A stretch of DNA of 9,869 nucleotides from Gammaproteobacteria bacterium (GCA_019090565.1 JAHRVS010000380.1:1-9869); one strand, 5' to 3'. Shown: positions 1 to 7,842, counted from the stretch's first letter. Program-made: numbers and translations. Notes: generated by a model not told the origin, from the letters alone.

Positions 1-674
1 CGCTCCCCAATGTATTGTTAGAGCTTCGCACCAAATCTGACCAAGTATCCTCATTGCTTAAAGTAAACCATCAACAAAAAACTGTGGTGTCATGGACAAT
101 GAATCCACAGGCCGTGGTTAAACGCGAAGAGTATCGCACTGCCAGTGTCACTGAACGAATTGCAGCCATGAAGAAAGTTGCTGATGCAGGGTTCCTGCTG
201 GCCATTCATTTTGACCCTATGATTTATTACCCTGATTGGGAAGAAGGCTACACCGAGCTGCTTGAGCAAATATTTTCTGTTATTTCGCAGGAGCAAATCA
301 CCTGGTTTTCCATTGGCAGCCTACGCTTTAACCCCGAAATGAAAAAGGTCATGGAAAGCAACTACCCAGGCAGTGGCGCGACTGAGGCCGAAATGGTTCT
401 AGGTGACGATGGCAAGGTGCGCTACATCAAACCGTTGCGTGTTGAAATGTATCGGCATTTGTACCAACTTTTAAAACACTACGCGCCAGATCCCTATATT
501 TACCTTTGTATGGAGCGCTGGGATATGTGGAAAAAAATCCTCGGCTTTCAGCCCGACAGTACCAACCATAATGATTTTTTAATGAGTAAATCTATCTATC
601 AACGATTTCCTCAACTGGGCTTCACAGAGCCACTGCGTGATCAATATGAACCCAATTGGCGCTTAAAGCCCTAA
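1..674 (+). CDS. SplB-like (spore photoproduct lyase family) radical SAM protein, C-terminal part
   Basis: The frame is open from base 3 at the window edge to a TAA at 672-674, giving about 223 residues; the N-terminus lies outside. The visible part resembles the C-terminal half of SplB proteins: an LELRTKS strand, then VVSWTMNP, a long helix with TERIAAMKKVADAGF, the FDP-containing segment before WEEGY, and a RFNPEMKKVMESNYPGS segment that lines up with RFTKPAKRVIEKNYPKT as I recall it from Bacillus SplB. The C-terminal CMERWDMWKKILGFQP is, from memory, typical of the proteobacterial branch. SplB repairs spore photoproduct in UV-damaged spore DNA with a 4Fe-4S cluster and S-adenosylmethionine; the role of homologues in non-sporulating bacteria is not settled. 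The CxxxCxxC cluster motif and the H-donor cysteine of true SplB should lie upstream, so catalytic competence cannot be judged. The TAA overlaps the ATG of the aldo/keto reductase by one base. The TTG at 15 is internal, not a credible start. Confidence 0.85.
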   Translation, partial: LPNVLLELRTKSDQVSSLLKVNHQQKTVVSWTMNPQAVVKREEYRTASVTERIAAMKKVADAGFLLAIHFDPMIYYPDWEEGYTELLEQIFSVISQEQITWFSIGSLRFNPEMKKVMESNYPGSGATEAEMVLGDDGKVRYIKPLRVEMYRHLYQLLKHYAPDPYIYLCMERWDMWKKILGFQPDSTNHNDFLMSKSIYQRFPQLGFTEPLRDQYEPNWRLKP

Positions 675-1651
675 TGCCTTTTATTCTAGAACCCGATTCC
701 GGTTACTCGCTATCCCCTCAACTATGGATAGGTACATGGAGCCTCGGAGGAGAAGGCTTTGGAGCGGTTGATGGACGTGAATCCATCGACCTACTGGTCG
801 ATGGATTGCACAAAGGATTCCGACATTTTGACAGCGCTCAATTTTATGCGCATGGAAAATCAGAAGCTTATCTCGCCAAAGCCATCAAACAAAGCCAAGT
901 ATCACGAAAAGAGATATTTATTTCTAGTAAAGGTGGATTAGCGTGGAAGGGAAACCAGGTTATTCACGATGGCTCTGAAAAAAATCTTCGCTCGACATTA
1001 ATGCAATCGCTAAGCGCCTACCAAACCGATTATCTAGACCTCTATCAACTACACTGGCCTGACCCACAGACACCTCTGCAAGAAAGTGTAAAAACTCTCA
1101 AAAACTTACAGAAAGAGGGGCTCATAAAACATTGGGGCGTAGGAAACCTAACCAGCCAACAACTCAACGCTTTATGCGATCCCAAGGCGCGTATCCCGCA
1201 CCAGGTTCACCATAATCCTTTACATAGAAGTGATGACTTGCTAAACGCTGGCCATTTAAATGACCGTTGTTATAACTGCAGCATTTCCCCCTTGGAACAG
1301 GGCCTACTAACGAGCCAACATTATAGCGATGCGCTAGAGGGACTCGGAAAAAAAGATGTGAGAAGGCGAAATCCTTATTTTCATTCTTCTGAATACAAAC
1401 CCTGGCTAAGAGAGTATTACCAACTGTCCGAAAATCTACCTTTCCCTAGGAGTGTTCTTCTCCTTTTATGGCAGCTGAAACAATCCACTATCGATGCCGT
1501 TATTGTAGGCCCGAAGCGACCAGCGCAGTTAACAGAGTTAATCCAGGTTCTAGACCACGCTAATGACCCAGAAAGTATGGCCTATGTAGCCCTAATCAAT
1601 GAACTTGGCGCTAGCCCCTCAGGCAACCCATTCACCAACAAAAAATCATAA
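674..1651 (+). CDS. Aldo/keto reductase
   Basis: A 325-residue cytosolic NAD(P)H-dependent oxidoreductase of the aldo/keto reductase superfamily, a TIM-barrel of normal length. The catalytic tetrad is visible as Asp53 (in FRHFDSAQFY), Tyr58, Lys86 (ISSKGG) and His127 (YQLHWPDP). The WGVGN strand follows. A C-terminal cofactor-binding segment IVGPKRPAQLTEL resembles the family's usual GARRPEQL motif. The substrate cannot be read from sequence. I chose the ATG at 674 because it forms TAATG with the stop of the SplB-like gene, which suggests translational coupling; a TTG at 656 would add six residues inside the upstream gene and is less likely. The coupling suggests the two proteins act in one process, but that is inference. 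The gene ends at 1651 and is followed at once by a run of eight C and the IS66 remnant, so no terminator is evident. Confidence 0.93.
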   Translation: MPFILEPDSGYSLSPQLWIGTWSLGGEGFGAVDGRESIDLLVDGLHKGFRHFDSAQFYAHGKSEAYLAKAIKQSQVSRKEIFISSKGGLAWKGNQVIHDGSEKNLRSTLMQSLSAYQTDYLDLYQLHWPDPQTPLQESVKTLKNLQKEGLIKHWGVGNLTSQQLNALCDPKARIPHQVHHNPLHRSDDLLNAGHLNDRCYNCSISPLEQGLLTSQHYSDALEGLGKKDVRRRNPYFHSSEYKPWLREYYQLSENLPFPRSVLLLLWQLKQSTIDAVIVGPKRPAQLTELIQVLDHANDPESMAYVALINELGASPSGNPFTNKKS

Positions 1652-1672
1652 CCCCCCCCTGTGCCAGACTAG

Positions 1673-2022
1673 TTGTACCGAATTGAAACACAACTTAAAA
1701 ACGAATCATTTGACGAGCGCTATCGTATTCATCAGGTAGGGTCAGAATTACCGCTGGCTCAATTTAAGGACTGGCTAGACAAACCCGCACACCCCCCAAA
1801 AATCACTGACTGGAAAAGCGATTCACTACGGCTTAAGCCAGTGGCAAAAGTTTGGTCGCCATATCGATGACGGCACTTGGCTATTAACAACAACCGGGTT
1901 GAACGTGCGGTTAAGACCTTTGTCATAGGCCGTAAAAACTGGGTATTTAGCAACACTGCCAAAGGAGCGCCAACTTATACAGTCTGATTGAAACAGCAAA
2001 GGTAAATGGGCTTGAGCCTTGA
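1673..2022 (+). pseudogene. IS66-family transposase (TnpC), decayed C-terminal fragment
   Basis: Reading across three frames gives the typical end of an IS66 DDE transposase. LYRIETQLKNESFDERYRIH and WLDKP are in the first frame (from 1673). KSLTGKAIHYGLSQWQKFGR follows in a second frame, with the switch near a C6A5 homopolymer at 1792-1802. LAINNNRVERAVKTF and IGRKNWVFSNTAKGA return in the first frame after a one-base loss near 1875. LYSLIETAKVNGLEP is in a third frame from 1975 and ends at a TGA (2020-2022). The catalytic glutamate region lies in NNNRVERA, as expected for the family. The N-terminal part, including the first catalytic aspartates, is missing, and TAG at 1670-1672 precedes the fragment. 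The gene is clearly non-functional and old. It sits 21 bases after the aldo/keto reductase stop. Confidence 0.85.
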
Positions 2023-2059
2023 AAATTATGGCATTAGGTGTGGTCTATTGGACGTTTAC
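1673..2059 (+). mobile_element. Remnant of an IS66-family insertion sequence (right part)
   Basis: The element is represented by the transposase C-terminus and perhaps its right end. GGACGTTTAC at 2050-2059 reads GTAAACGTCC on the other strand, which resembles the GTAAGCG-type terminal inverted repeats of IS66 elements as I recall them. The matching left end is absent, consistent with a deletion that brought the reductase stop next to the transposase fragment. No target duplication can be identified with only one end. The family assignment is strong; the exact right boundary is uncertain. Confidence 0.6.
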
Positions 2060-2170
2060 CTTTAAAGGGGGTTATTACCTTTTCGAACATCGTGACAATA
2101 ATCAATCGCAAACCATTCCAATGAAACTTCAGCCCAAGGTGTTCTGTACAAAAAATAAAGAATTGAGGAG
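2060..2170. other. Intergenic stretch between IS66 remnant and moaA
   Basis: About 110 bases between the presumed right end of the IS66 scar and the stop codon of the convergent moaA gene. I see no ORF, RNA gene or repeat that can be supported here. The part next to moaA contains an A-rich run (2150-2160) that forms the T-tract of a possible moaA terminator. Confidence 0.5.
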
Positions 2171-2180
2171 CTAGCCTCCG
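2147..2180 (-). terminator. Possible weak Rho-independent terminator after moaA
   Basis: On the minus strand the last codons and stop of moaA contain GGAG-GCTAG-CTCC, a 4-bp stem with a five-base loop. Six bases later comes a T-rich tract (CTTTATTTTTTG). The stem is short and includes the stop codon, so it is a weak candidate, but it is the only terminator-like structure between the convergent transcripts. Confidence 0.3.
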
Positions 2181-3175
2181 GTCATATTCATAAATCGAAC
2201 TATCTGCGGTGCTTCATCAAGGTCAAAATAGTGTTTTTCCGGTTTCAAGGCCATTGCAGCAAATATTGCCCCTTTAAGAACCGTAACATCCCCAGGATGT
2301 TTTCTAACAATCGCTTTTAAATCCACCGAATTTTCATTGCCCAAACATAATAACAACATCCCTTCTGCGGTCACCCGTACGCGGTTACAAGCACTGCAGA
2401 AGTTATCACTATGGGGAGAAATAAAGCCAAAGCGGCTTTTAGTGCCTTTTACGTTGTAGTAGCGACTCGGACCACCGCTTGATGCTGAGGATGGTGTGAG
2501 TGGATAGCAAGTGGCGAGCCTATCTCTAATTTCTGCACTAGAAATAAAACACTCTGATCGTTCATGCTCATCAATTTGACCAAGTGGCATTTCTTCAATA
2601 AAGGTCAGATCAAGCTCATTCCGGCACGCGTAATCAGCCAAATCAAGGATTTCATCGTCATTGCGGCCCTTTAAGATAACACTGTTTATTTTTAAATTAT
2701 TGAACCCCGCCGCTTTTGCGGCATCAATTCCATTTAATACATCTTGAAGGTTACCCGTTCGAGTAATTTTTTTAAATCGAGCAGGATTAAGGCTATCTAA
2801 ACTAACATTTATTCGCTGTAAACCCGCCTGATAAAGCTCTTCACCAAAACGAACTAAGCGCGACCCATTCGTAGTCATTGCGAGTTCTTCTAGGCCTGGC
2901 AAGGTCGAAATATTCCTTATCAAGGATGGAAGATTACTCCTGATCAGAGGTTCTCCACCTGTTAACCTTATTTTTCTCACGCCCAACTCAGTAAATGCTT
3001 GGCACACTAAGGTTAATTCCTCGAGTGTCAAAATTTCAGCTCGAGGAACAAAGGACATTTCTTCGGCCATGCAGTAGACGCATCGAAAATCGCAGCGATC
3101 GGTGACGGAAATTCGCAAATAATCCACTTTCCGGTTAAACCGATCAATAAGAGTATTTTTGTCATTTTCATGCAT
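2171..3175 (-). CDS. moaA: GTP 3',8-cyclase MoaA (molybdenum cofactor biosynthesis)
   Basis: A 334-residue radical SAM enzyme of full family length. With S-adenosylmethionine it converts GTP to 3',8-cyclo-7,8-dihydro-GTP, which MoaC turns into cyclic pyranopterin monophosphate, the first steps of molybdenum cofactor synthesis in the cytosol. All hallmarks are present: the N-terminal cluster motif CxxxCxxC (Cys28, Cys32, Cys35 in TDRCDFRCVYC), the SAM-binding LTGGEPLIR (GGEP at 73-76), the TTNG and SLDSL strands, the C-terminal cluster cysteines Cys260, Cys263 and Cys277 (FCSACNRVRVT, LLLCLG), and the essential terminal Gly-Gly (333-334). The start ATG at 3175-3173 overlaps the mazG stop as TAATG, so translation is probably coupled to mazG. 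No moaC, moaD or moaE is present in the window; they must be encoded elsewhere. The location behind mazG is unusual compared with the moaABCDE cluster of E. coli. Confidence 0.96.
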   Translation of the reverse strand: MHENDKNTLIDRFNRKVDYLRISVTDRCDFRCVYCMAEEMSFVPRAEILTLEELTLVCQAFTELGVRKIRLTGGEPLIRSNLPSLIRNISTLPGLEELAMTTNGSRLVRFGEELYQAGLQRINVSLDSLNPARFKKITRTGNLQDVLNGIDAAKAAGFNNLKINSVILKGRNDDEILDLADYACRNELDLTFIEEMPLGQIDEHERSECFISSAEIRDRLATCYPLTPSSASSGGPSRYYNVKGTKSRFGFISPHSDNFCSACNRVRVTAEGMLLLCLGNENSVDLKAIVRKHPGDVTVLKGAIFAAMALKPEKHYFDLDEAPQIVRFMNMTGG

Positions 3176-4026
3176 TAACTTGAGACTCCCAAGTGCTTTT
3201 TATCGGCCAGTTCTTTCTTCGCCTTCTCCCAAAGTAAATCCAGCTCCTCTAGACTATAGTCATTCCAGTCTTTGTTCGATTTTGCAATATAATCTTCCAT
3301 GCAGTGAATACGCGCTTCAAATTTTCTATTTGCGCGAACAAGCGCTATTTCGGGATCTAGCTTTAAAAACCTTGATACATTCACCGATGCAAAAAGAAGA
3401 TCACCAAACTCCTCTTCAATTTCAGAAGAGGGATAACCTTTATTAATAGCCTCCCTGAGCTCTTGAGTTTCTTCTTCTATTTTATCCAAGGCAGGTTCGA
3501 TGTTTGGCCAATCAAAGCCCACTTTTTTCGCTGCTTTTTGGAGTTTTCGCGCCCGTGTCATGGAGGGTAAACCTTTTTCTACTTGACCCAATATACCGCT
3601 TGATTTGCTGCCTGACTTTTCCGTTGTCTTAATTGCCTCCCAGCGCACTTCGACCTCACTGGCATTGCGAAGAGGCGAGACTTTCCCAAAAGAACCCAGT
3701 GTCCCATCAGGAAAAACATGAGGATGCCGTCGAAGTAATTTTCCTACGATGCCATCCGCAACCTCATCAAAAGAAAACAGCTTTTCCTCTTCAGCCATTT
3801 GGCAATAAAATATGATTTGTAAAAGTAAATCCCCCAGCTCTTCTTTAAAATGTTCGGTATCACCACTTTCAATGGCATCAACCACTTCATAGGCTTCTTC
3901 TAAAGTGTGAGGCGCTACTGTGCTCGGTGTTTGCTCAAGATCCCATGGACACCCGTATTCAGGGTCTCTTAAACAGGTCATTACCGTACGGAGTGTTTCA
4001 ATCGGTGAGATGCGTTCTTTGGTCAT
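3175..4026 (-). CDS. mazG: Nucleoside triphosphate pyrophosphohydrolase MazG
   Basis: A 283-residue two-domain MazG. The enzyme hydrolyses (d)NTPs to NMP and pyrophosphate and acts as a house-cleaning enzyme; in E. coli it lies downstream of relA and mazEF and has been linked to lower ppGpp during starvation. The start of the N-terminal domain shows GCPWDLEQT (25-33) and the metal-binding EExxE (Glu43, Glu44, Glu47 in TLEEAYEVVDAI) with ExxD (Glu63, Asp66 in EELGDLL), then the RRHPHVF signature (99-105). The second domain repeats the pattern with Glu185, Glu186, Glu189 and Glu206xxAsp209 (EEFGDLLF). The ATG at 4026 gives the usual N-terminus; no clear Shine-Dalgarno is seen before it. No mazE or mazF toxin-antitoxin genes lie between relA and mazG, unlike E. 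coli. The TAA overlaps moaA's ATG by one base. Confidence 0.95.
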   Translation of the reverse strand: MTKERISPIETLRTVMTCLRDPEYGCPWDLEQTPSTVAPHTLEEAYEVVDAIESGDTEHFKEELGDLLLQIIFYCQMAEEEKLFSFDEVADGIVGKLLRRHPHVFPDGTLGSFGKVSPLRNASEVEVRWEAIKTTEKSGSKSSGILGQVEKGLPSMTRARKLQKAAKKVGFDWPNIEPALDKIEEETQELREAINKGYPSSEIEEEFGDLLFASVNVSRFLKLDPEIALVRANRKFEARIHCMEDYIAKSNKDWNDYSLEELDLLWEKAKKELADKKHLGVSS

Positions 4027-4158
4027 ATTAAGTTGGCAGCTATTACGGGAAGAGTGTTTTATTAATAACCCTCTACCAAATCATTAAAGTTCGAGAGCTC
4101 AGGCCAGACATAAGGATAAATAGAGACAAAAGCAAAACCGAAACGATCCAAGAGCCTG
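4027..4158 (-). other. relA-mazG intergenic gap
   Basis: A 132-base AT-rich gap between relA and mazG on the minus strand. No toxin-antitoxin gene or other ORF fits. A weak promoter-like pair for mazG can be drawn on the minus strand (CTTTAA, 16 bases, TATTAA, roughly 4065-4093), but the -35 match is poor. No convincing hairpin with a T-tract follows relA, so read-through from relA into mazG-moaA is possible. Confidence 0.3.
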
Positions 4159-6411
4159 CTAGGAGTTAATTCGATTCACTTCAATTATATTTGGCAATTG
4201 ATTTATTTTAGCCAGCACTTTACTCAGCTCATCAATCCCGCCCACCTCAATCGTTAGCTTCATATCAGCCGTACTGTTATTTCTATTGGAGAGCGTATTC
4301 ATGGCCGTCACATTTACTTGGCATTTTGCTACTATTTCGGTAATGTCGTGCAATAAGCCCCGTCTATCAAAAGAACTTATATGTATATCTACGGGATAGC
4401 ATTGATCTTGTTTTTCCTCCCCCCAGCTCACTTCAATAAACCGGTCTCGGCCCTGTTTCGTCAGTTGTTCCAAATGGGCGCACTCACTACTGTGAACAGT
4501 TACGCCACGTCCAAGCGTCACATAGCCAACGATTGCTTCACCGGGTACAGGCTTACAGCACTTCGCTATCTGGGTCAGTAAGTTACCTACTCCATCTATC
4601 GTAATACCGGAATTCAAATTCGGTTTGATTTTACTACTGGAGGTTCTGAGTGAAGGTTCTTTCACTTGAGTATTAGCAATATTCAAAAAACTATTGAGCA
4701 CACCAATGACTTGTCCAATGCGTAGGTCACCCGCTCCAATCGCTGCAAAAAGGTCTTCGCCTGACTTAAGGTTCAGCTTTTCAGCCAGCTCATCCAGATC
4801 AACATTTTTTACTGAAAGGCGTTTGAATTCTGCCGCGACGAGCGCCTTCCCATCGATAATGTTTTTATCGCGAGCTTGTTGTTTAAACCAGTGCTGGACT
4901 TTAGCCCTTGCCCGGCTGGTGTGGATATACCCAGAATTTGCATTTAACCAGTCGCGCCTAGGGGCAATTTCTTTTCTTGTTAAAATTTCAACTTGCATCC
5001 CTGTCGACAAGATAAAGTTTAGTGGTACGATGCGCCCATTTACTTTAGCTCCACGGCAACGGTGCCCAACCTCAGTGTGAATATGGTAGGCAAAATCCAC
5101 CGGTGTAGCGCCTACAGATAAATCGACAACATGTCCGTCAGGCGTAAAAATATAAATACGCTCTTCAACACTATCGTTTTTAAATTGTTCTGCAAGTTCA
5201 TCTAACTGTGATTCACCAAGCTCTTCGTTCCAGTCAAGAACTTGTCGCAACCAACTGATCTTATCTTCGTAACTTCTCTCGACTTTCGAGTGAGGGGACT
5301 CCTTGTAACGCCAGTGGGCACATACACCTAATTCAGCTTCGTTATGCATTTCCTGAGTGCGAATTTGGACTTCAAGAATTCGACCTTTCGGACCAATTAC
5401 CGCTGTATGTAAAGAGCGGTAACCATTTTTCTTCGGCGTTGCAATGTAATCATCAAATTCCTTTGGTATATGCCTCCAAAGAGTGTGTACAACCCCCAGT
5501 GCGGCATAGCAGGAAGCAATATCCGGCACTAAAATTCGAACAGCTCGAATATCATAGACTTGATAAAAATCGATATTCTTGCGACGCATTTTACGCCAAA
5601 TGCTGTATATATGTTTCACTCGGCCGTTTATTTCGGCTTCAATACGATTCATCGCCAATTCACGGTCTATATCTGAAAGTACACTCTCCATGTACCTCTC
5701 TCGCTCGATTCGTTTTTCAGCGAGCAACTTGGCAATTTTCTTATACGCATCAGGTTGCAAATAACGAAACGAAAGATCTTCTAACTCCCACTTAATATGG
5801 CCAATCCCAAGACGATGCGCCAAGGGAGCATATACGTCAAAAATCTCTCTCGCGACCCGCAATTGCCTTTCTTGTGGCGAGTTTTTCACCGCTCTGATCG
5901 CACTGGTGCGCTCAGCAAGCTTAATCAATGCAACGCGTACATCGTCCACCATTGCGATAAGCATTTTGCGGATATTGTCGAGCTGCACCTTCTTTTGACC
6001 AAGAACGGATTTACGCTTCGGGTTGAGGAACTGCCCAATCGCAGCCATTTTCAAGACGCCCGCTACCAGCGTGGCAACATTCTCACCAAACTCGTCGCTC
6101 ACCGTTTCCAGCGAGACGTACTGCTCACGAACTGAACGGTATATCGCAGCAGCCACTAAGGAATCCAAGTCAAGGCTGAGACCAATAAGAATCTCGCACA
6201 TCTCCAGCCCCATCTGAAAGCTGTCCACGCCATCTGCCCATTGCGAACCGCTGCCATTAGACCCAGAGAGGATATCGCGACTCATTTCGCAAGCACGCCT
6301 AAGGGAGCTAATATCCTCGAAACCGCTTTTATCTTGCGCTTTACTCAGCCATAGCTCGAGATCTATTTCTCCTTCAGGGTTGATATAGTGCGCTTCGCGA
6401 ATTTTAACCAT
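4159..6411 (-). CDS. relA: (p)ppGpp synthetase RelA (GTP pyrophosphokinase)
   Basis: A 750-residue long RSH protein that transfers pyrophosphate from ATP to GTP or GDP on ribosomes sensing uncharged tRNA, producing the stringent-response alarmone. Residues 1 to about 200 form a pseudo-hydrolase domain: where SpoT/Rel have the HDxxED motif this protein has YRSVREQYVS (91-100), so hydrolysis is not expected. The synthetase domain (about 240-370) contains YDIRAVRI with Asp287, the acidic EXDD motif as EFDD (318-321), GYRSLHT (330-336) and the catalytic-region Glu347 in LEVQIRT. EXDD rather than RXKD marks a monofunctional RelA rather than SpoT. A TGS domain (RIYIFTPDGHVVDL to about 478), a helical region, a zinc-finger-like CC domain (Cys618, Cys619, Cys644 around CCKPVPGEAIVGY) and a C-terminal ACT domain (about 672-748) follow. 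The ATG forms TAATG with the rlmD stop. Length agrees with E. coli RelA (744). Confidence 0.97.
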   Translation of the reverse strand: MVKIREAHYINPEGEIDLELWLSKAQDKSGFEDISSLRRACEMSRDILSGSNGSGSQWADGVDSFQMGLEMCEILIGLSLDLDSLVAAAIYRSVREQYVSLETVSDEFGENVATLVAGVLKMAAIGQFLNPKRKSVLGQKKVQLDNIRKMLIAMVDDVRVALIKLAERTSAIRAVKNSPQERQLRVAREIFDVYAPLAHRLGIGHIKWELEDLSFRYLQPDAYKKIAKLLAEKRIERERYMESVLSDIDRELAMNRIEAEINGRVKHIYSIWRKMRRKNIDFYQVYDIRAVRILVPDIASCYAALGVVHTLWRHIPKEFDDYIATPKKNGYRSLHTAVIGPKGRILEVQIRTQEMHNEAELGVCAHWRYKESPHSKVERSYEDKISWLRQVLDWNEELGESQLDELAEQFKNDSVEERIYIFTPDGHVVDLSVGATPVDFAYHIHTEVGHRCRGAKVNGRIVPLNFILSTGMQVEILTRKEIAPRRDWLNANSGYIHTSRARAKVQHWFKQQARDKNIIDGKALVAAEFKRLSVKNVDLDELAEKLNLKSGEDLFAAIGAGDLRIGQVIGVLNSFLNIANTQVKEPSLRTSSSKIKPNLNSGITIDGVGNLLTQIAKCCKPVPGEAIVGYVTLGRGVTVHSSECAHLEQLTKQGRDRFIEVSWGEEKQDQCYPVDIHISSFDRRGLLHDITEIVAKCQVNVTAMNTLSNRNNSTADMKLTIEVGGIDELSKVLAKINQLPNIIEVNRINS

Positions 6412-7751
6412 TATTTTTCAAACACCGCGATTGATTCAACATGGGCCGTATGAGGAAACATATCCATAACGCCTGTTTTTAACAAAGTATACCCAGACCT
6501 ACATAACTCACCCGCATCCCGCGCAAGTGTGGCAGGATTGCAGGAAACATAGACAATACGTTGCGGCGCCAGTAGCGAAATATTTTTTACGATCTCAAGG
6601 GCACCAGACCGAGGAGGATCGAGCAAGACTTTATCAAAACCACCTTGAGACCACGGCTGTTCACGAAAATCCTGGGTTAAATCGGCGCTAAAAAAATGAG
6701 CGTTATCAATACCATTATGGGCGGCATTCATATTTCCTCTTTTTACCATCGCCTCGCTCCCTTCAACACCAATCACTTCGCTACAATGGCGCGCAATGGG
6801 TAACGTGAAGTTCCCAAGCCCACAAAAAAGATCCAATACGCGGTCATTTTTTTCAAGCTCTAGAAATTCCAACGCGCGCTTTACCATTGCTTCGTTAATC
6901 GATGCATTCACCTGAGTAAAGTCCATCGGGTCAAAAAGCAATTCTAAGGACCATTCCGGCAATTTGTAGCTTAAAAAGCCATCTTCTTCATCAGGGGAAA
7001 TACGATGCACTGACGCAGGCCCCGCTGGCTGTAGGTATACCCACAGCCCATTCGCCTGACCAAAATCACGTAAGGCTTGCTTGTCCTCGTCTCCCAATTC
7101 TTCAAGATGCCGAAATACCAGTGCGCCGTCATTATCTCCTAACGAAACTTCAATTTGCGGGATGCTCGCTTTTTGCTCAAGAGTATCTAATAACTCTCGA
7201 AGCGGTGTAATCAGCTCTCCTACACGCACGTCCAAAACAGGGCAGTTATCAATATCTGTAATAAATGAATTTCGTTTTTCACGGAAACCCACCAGAACGC
7301 CTCCTTTTTTCGGAACATACCTAACCCCTAAACGCGCTTTACGCCGATATGCCCACGTTTCACCCAACAGAGGCGTGACATGAGGTGGCGATTCAATACC
7401 CCCAAAATGCAAATATTGTTCGCTGAGCGCTTGCTGTTTGATCTCTACCTGCCGAGCGGGATTTATGTGTTGCATGTTACAGCCACCGCAAATTTGCGCC
7501 TTTGAGCAACGGGGCTCGACTCGATCAGCGGAGGCTGTAATAACTGTGCTTGCTTTGGCCTCAGAATACCGACTTCCCACAAACGAGTAATGACATTCGA
7601 GCTCTTCACCTGGAAGTGCTCCATCCACGAACAAGGTTTTCCCCTCAACGTGAGCAATACCTCTGCCATCGTGGCTCAAACTCTCAATTAATACGGTAAC
7701 CGGTTCAGAAGGTACGGGTTTTCTTCTCGTTCTACGTCTTCGCTTTGCCAT
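6411..7751 (-). CDS. rlmD: 23S rRNA (uracil(1939)-C(5))-methyltransferase RlmD
   Basis: A 446-residue iron-sulphur methyltransferase (formerly RumA) that uses SAM to make 5-methyluridine at position 1939 of 23S rRNA. A basic N-terminus (MAKRRRRTRRK) leads into a TRAM RNA-binding domain to about residue 70. The 4Fe-4S cysteines are Cys82, Cys88, Cys91 (CGGCNMQH) and Cys170 (DNCPVLD), each exactly eight residues beyond the E. coli positions as I remember them (74, 80, 83, 162). The SAM motif DLFCGLG (307-313), DPPRSG (378-383) and the nucleophile Cys404 in YVSCNPAT follow, with the general base Glu439 35 residues later, the same spacing as in E. coli (389/424). No Shine-Dalgarno is evident just before the ATG. 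The stop overlaps the relA start by one base, so relA translation is probably coupled to rlmD. The same rlmD-relA neighbourhood occurs in E. coli and Pseudomonas. Confidence 0.96.
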   Translation of the reverse strand: MAKRRRRTRRKPVPSEPVTVLIESLSHDGRGIAHVEGKTLFVDGALPGEELECHYSFVGSRYSEAKASTVITASADRVEPRCSKAQICGGCNMQHINPARQVEIKQQALSEQYLHFGGIESPPHVTPLLGETWAYRRKARLGVRYVPKKGGVLVGFREKRNSFITDIDNCPVLDVRVGELITPLRELLDTLEQKASIPQIEVSLGDNDGALVFRHLEELGDEDKQALRDFGQANGLWVYLQPAGPASVHRISPDEEDGFLSYKLPEWSLELLFDPMDFTQVNASINEAMVKRALEFLELEKNDRVLDLFCGLGNFTLPIARHCSEVIGVEGSEAMVKRGNMNAAHNGIDNAHFFSADLTQDFREQPWSQGGFDKVLLDPPRSGALEIVKNISLLAPQRIVYVSCNPATLARDAGELCRSGYTLLKTGVMDMFPHTAHVESIAVFEK

Positions 7752-7764
7752 GAATATACATCAG

Positions 7765-7802
7765 TAAAATAAAAAAAGGGACTTCCCGAAAAACTCGGAA
7801 AG
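7765..7802 (-). terminator. Rho-independent terminator candidate between cysM and rlmD
   Basis: Read on the minus strand, CTTTCCGA, a five-base loop and TCGGGAAG (7802-7782) form an eight-pair stem with one G-U wobble. The same bases on the plus strand have a C-A mismatch instead, so the hairpin is better in the cysM direction. TCCC and seven T residues (7777-7771) follow, then further T-rich sequence. It lies about 40 bases after the cysM stop and just before the rlmD start, so it would separate cysM from the rlmD-relA transcript. The four-base gap between stem and T-tract makes it less than ideal. Confidence 0.55.
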
Positions 7803-7842
7803 CGATCTAGTAACAAACTCAGATGGGCAGACAGAGCACAGG

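Noticed and set aside
656..673. TTG start at 656 for the aldo/keto reductase
   Set aside because: It adds six residues inside the upstream gene; the ATG at 674 forms a TAATG junction and gives a normal family N-terminus.
4027..4158. mazEF toxin-antitoxin genes between relA and mazG, as in E. coli
   Set aside because: The gap is only 132 bases and contains no suitable ORF.
4100..4160. Rho-independent terminator after relA
   Set aside because: There is T-rich sequence on the minus strand, but no stem longer than three or four pairs precedes it.
4694..5080. Plus-strand 128-codon reading frame inside relA
   Set aside because: It is antisense to a fully conserved relA region and its translation is low-complexity without recognisable motifs; a frame shadow.
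5439..6217. Several plus-strand frames opposite the relA N-terminus
   Set aside because: All mirror the conserved relA coding sequence and show no family features.
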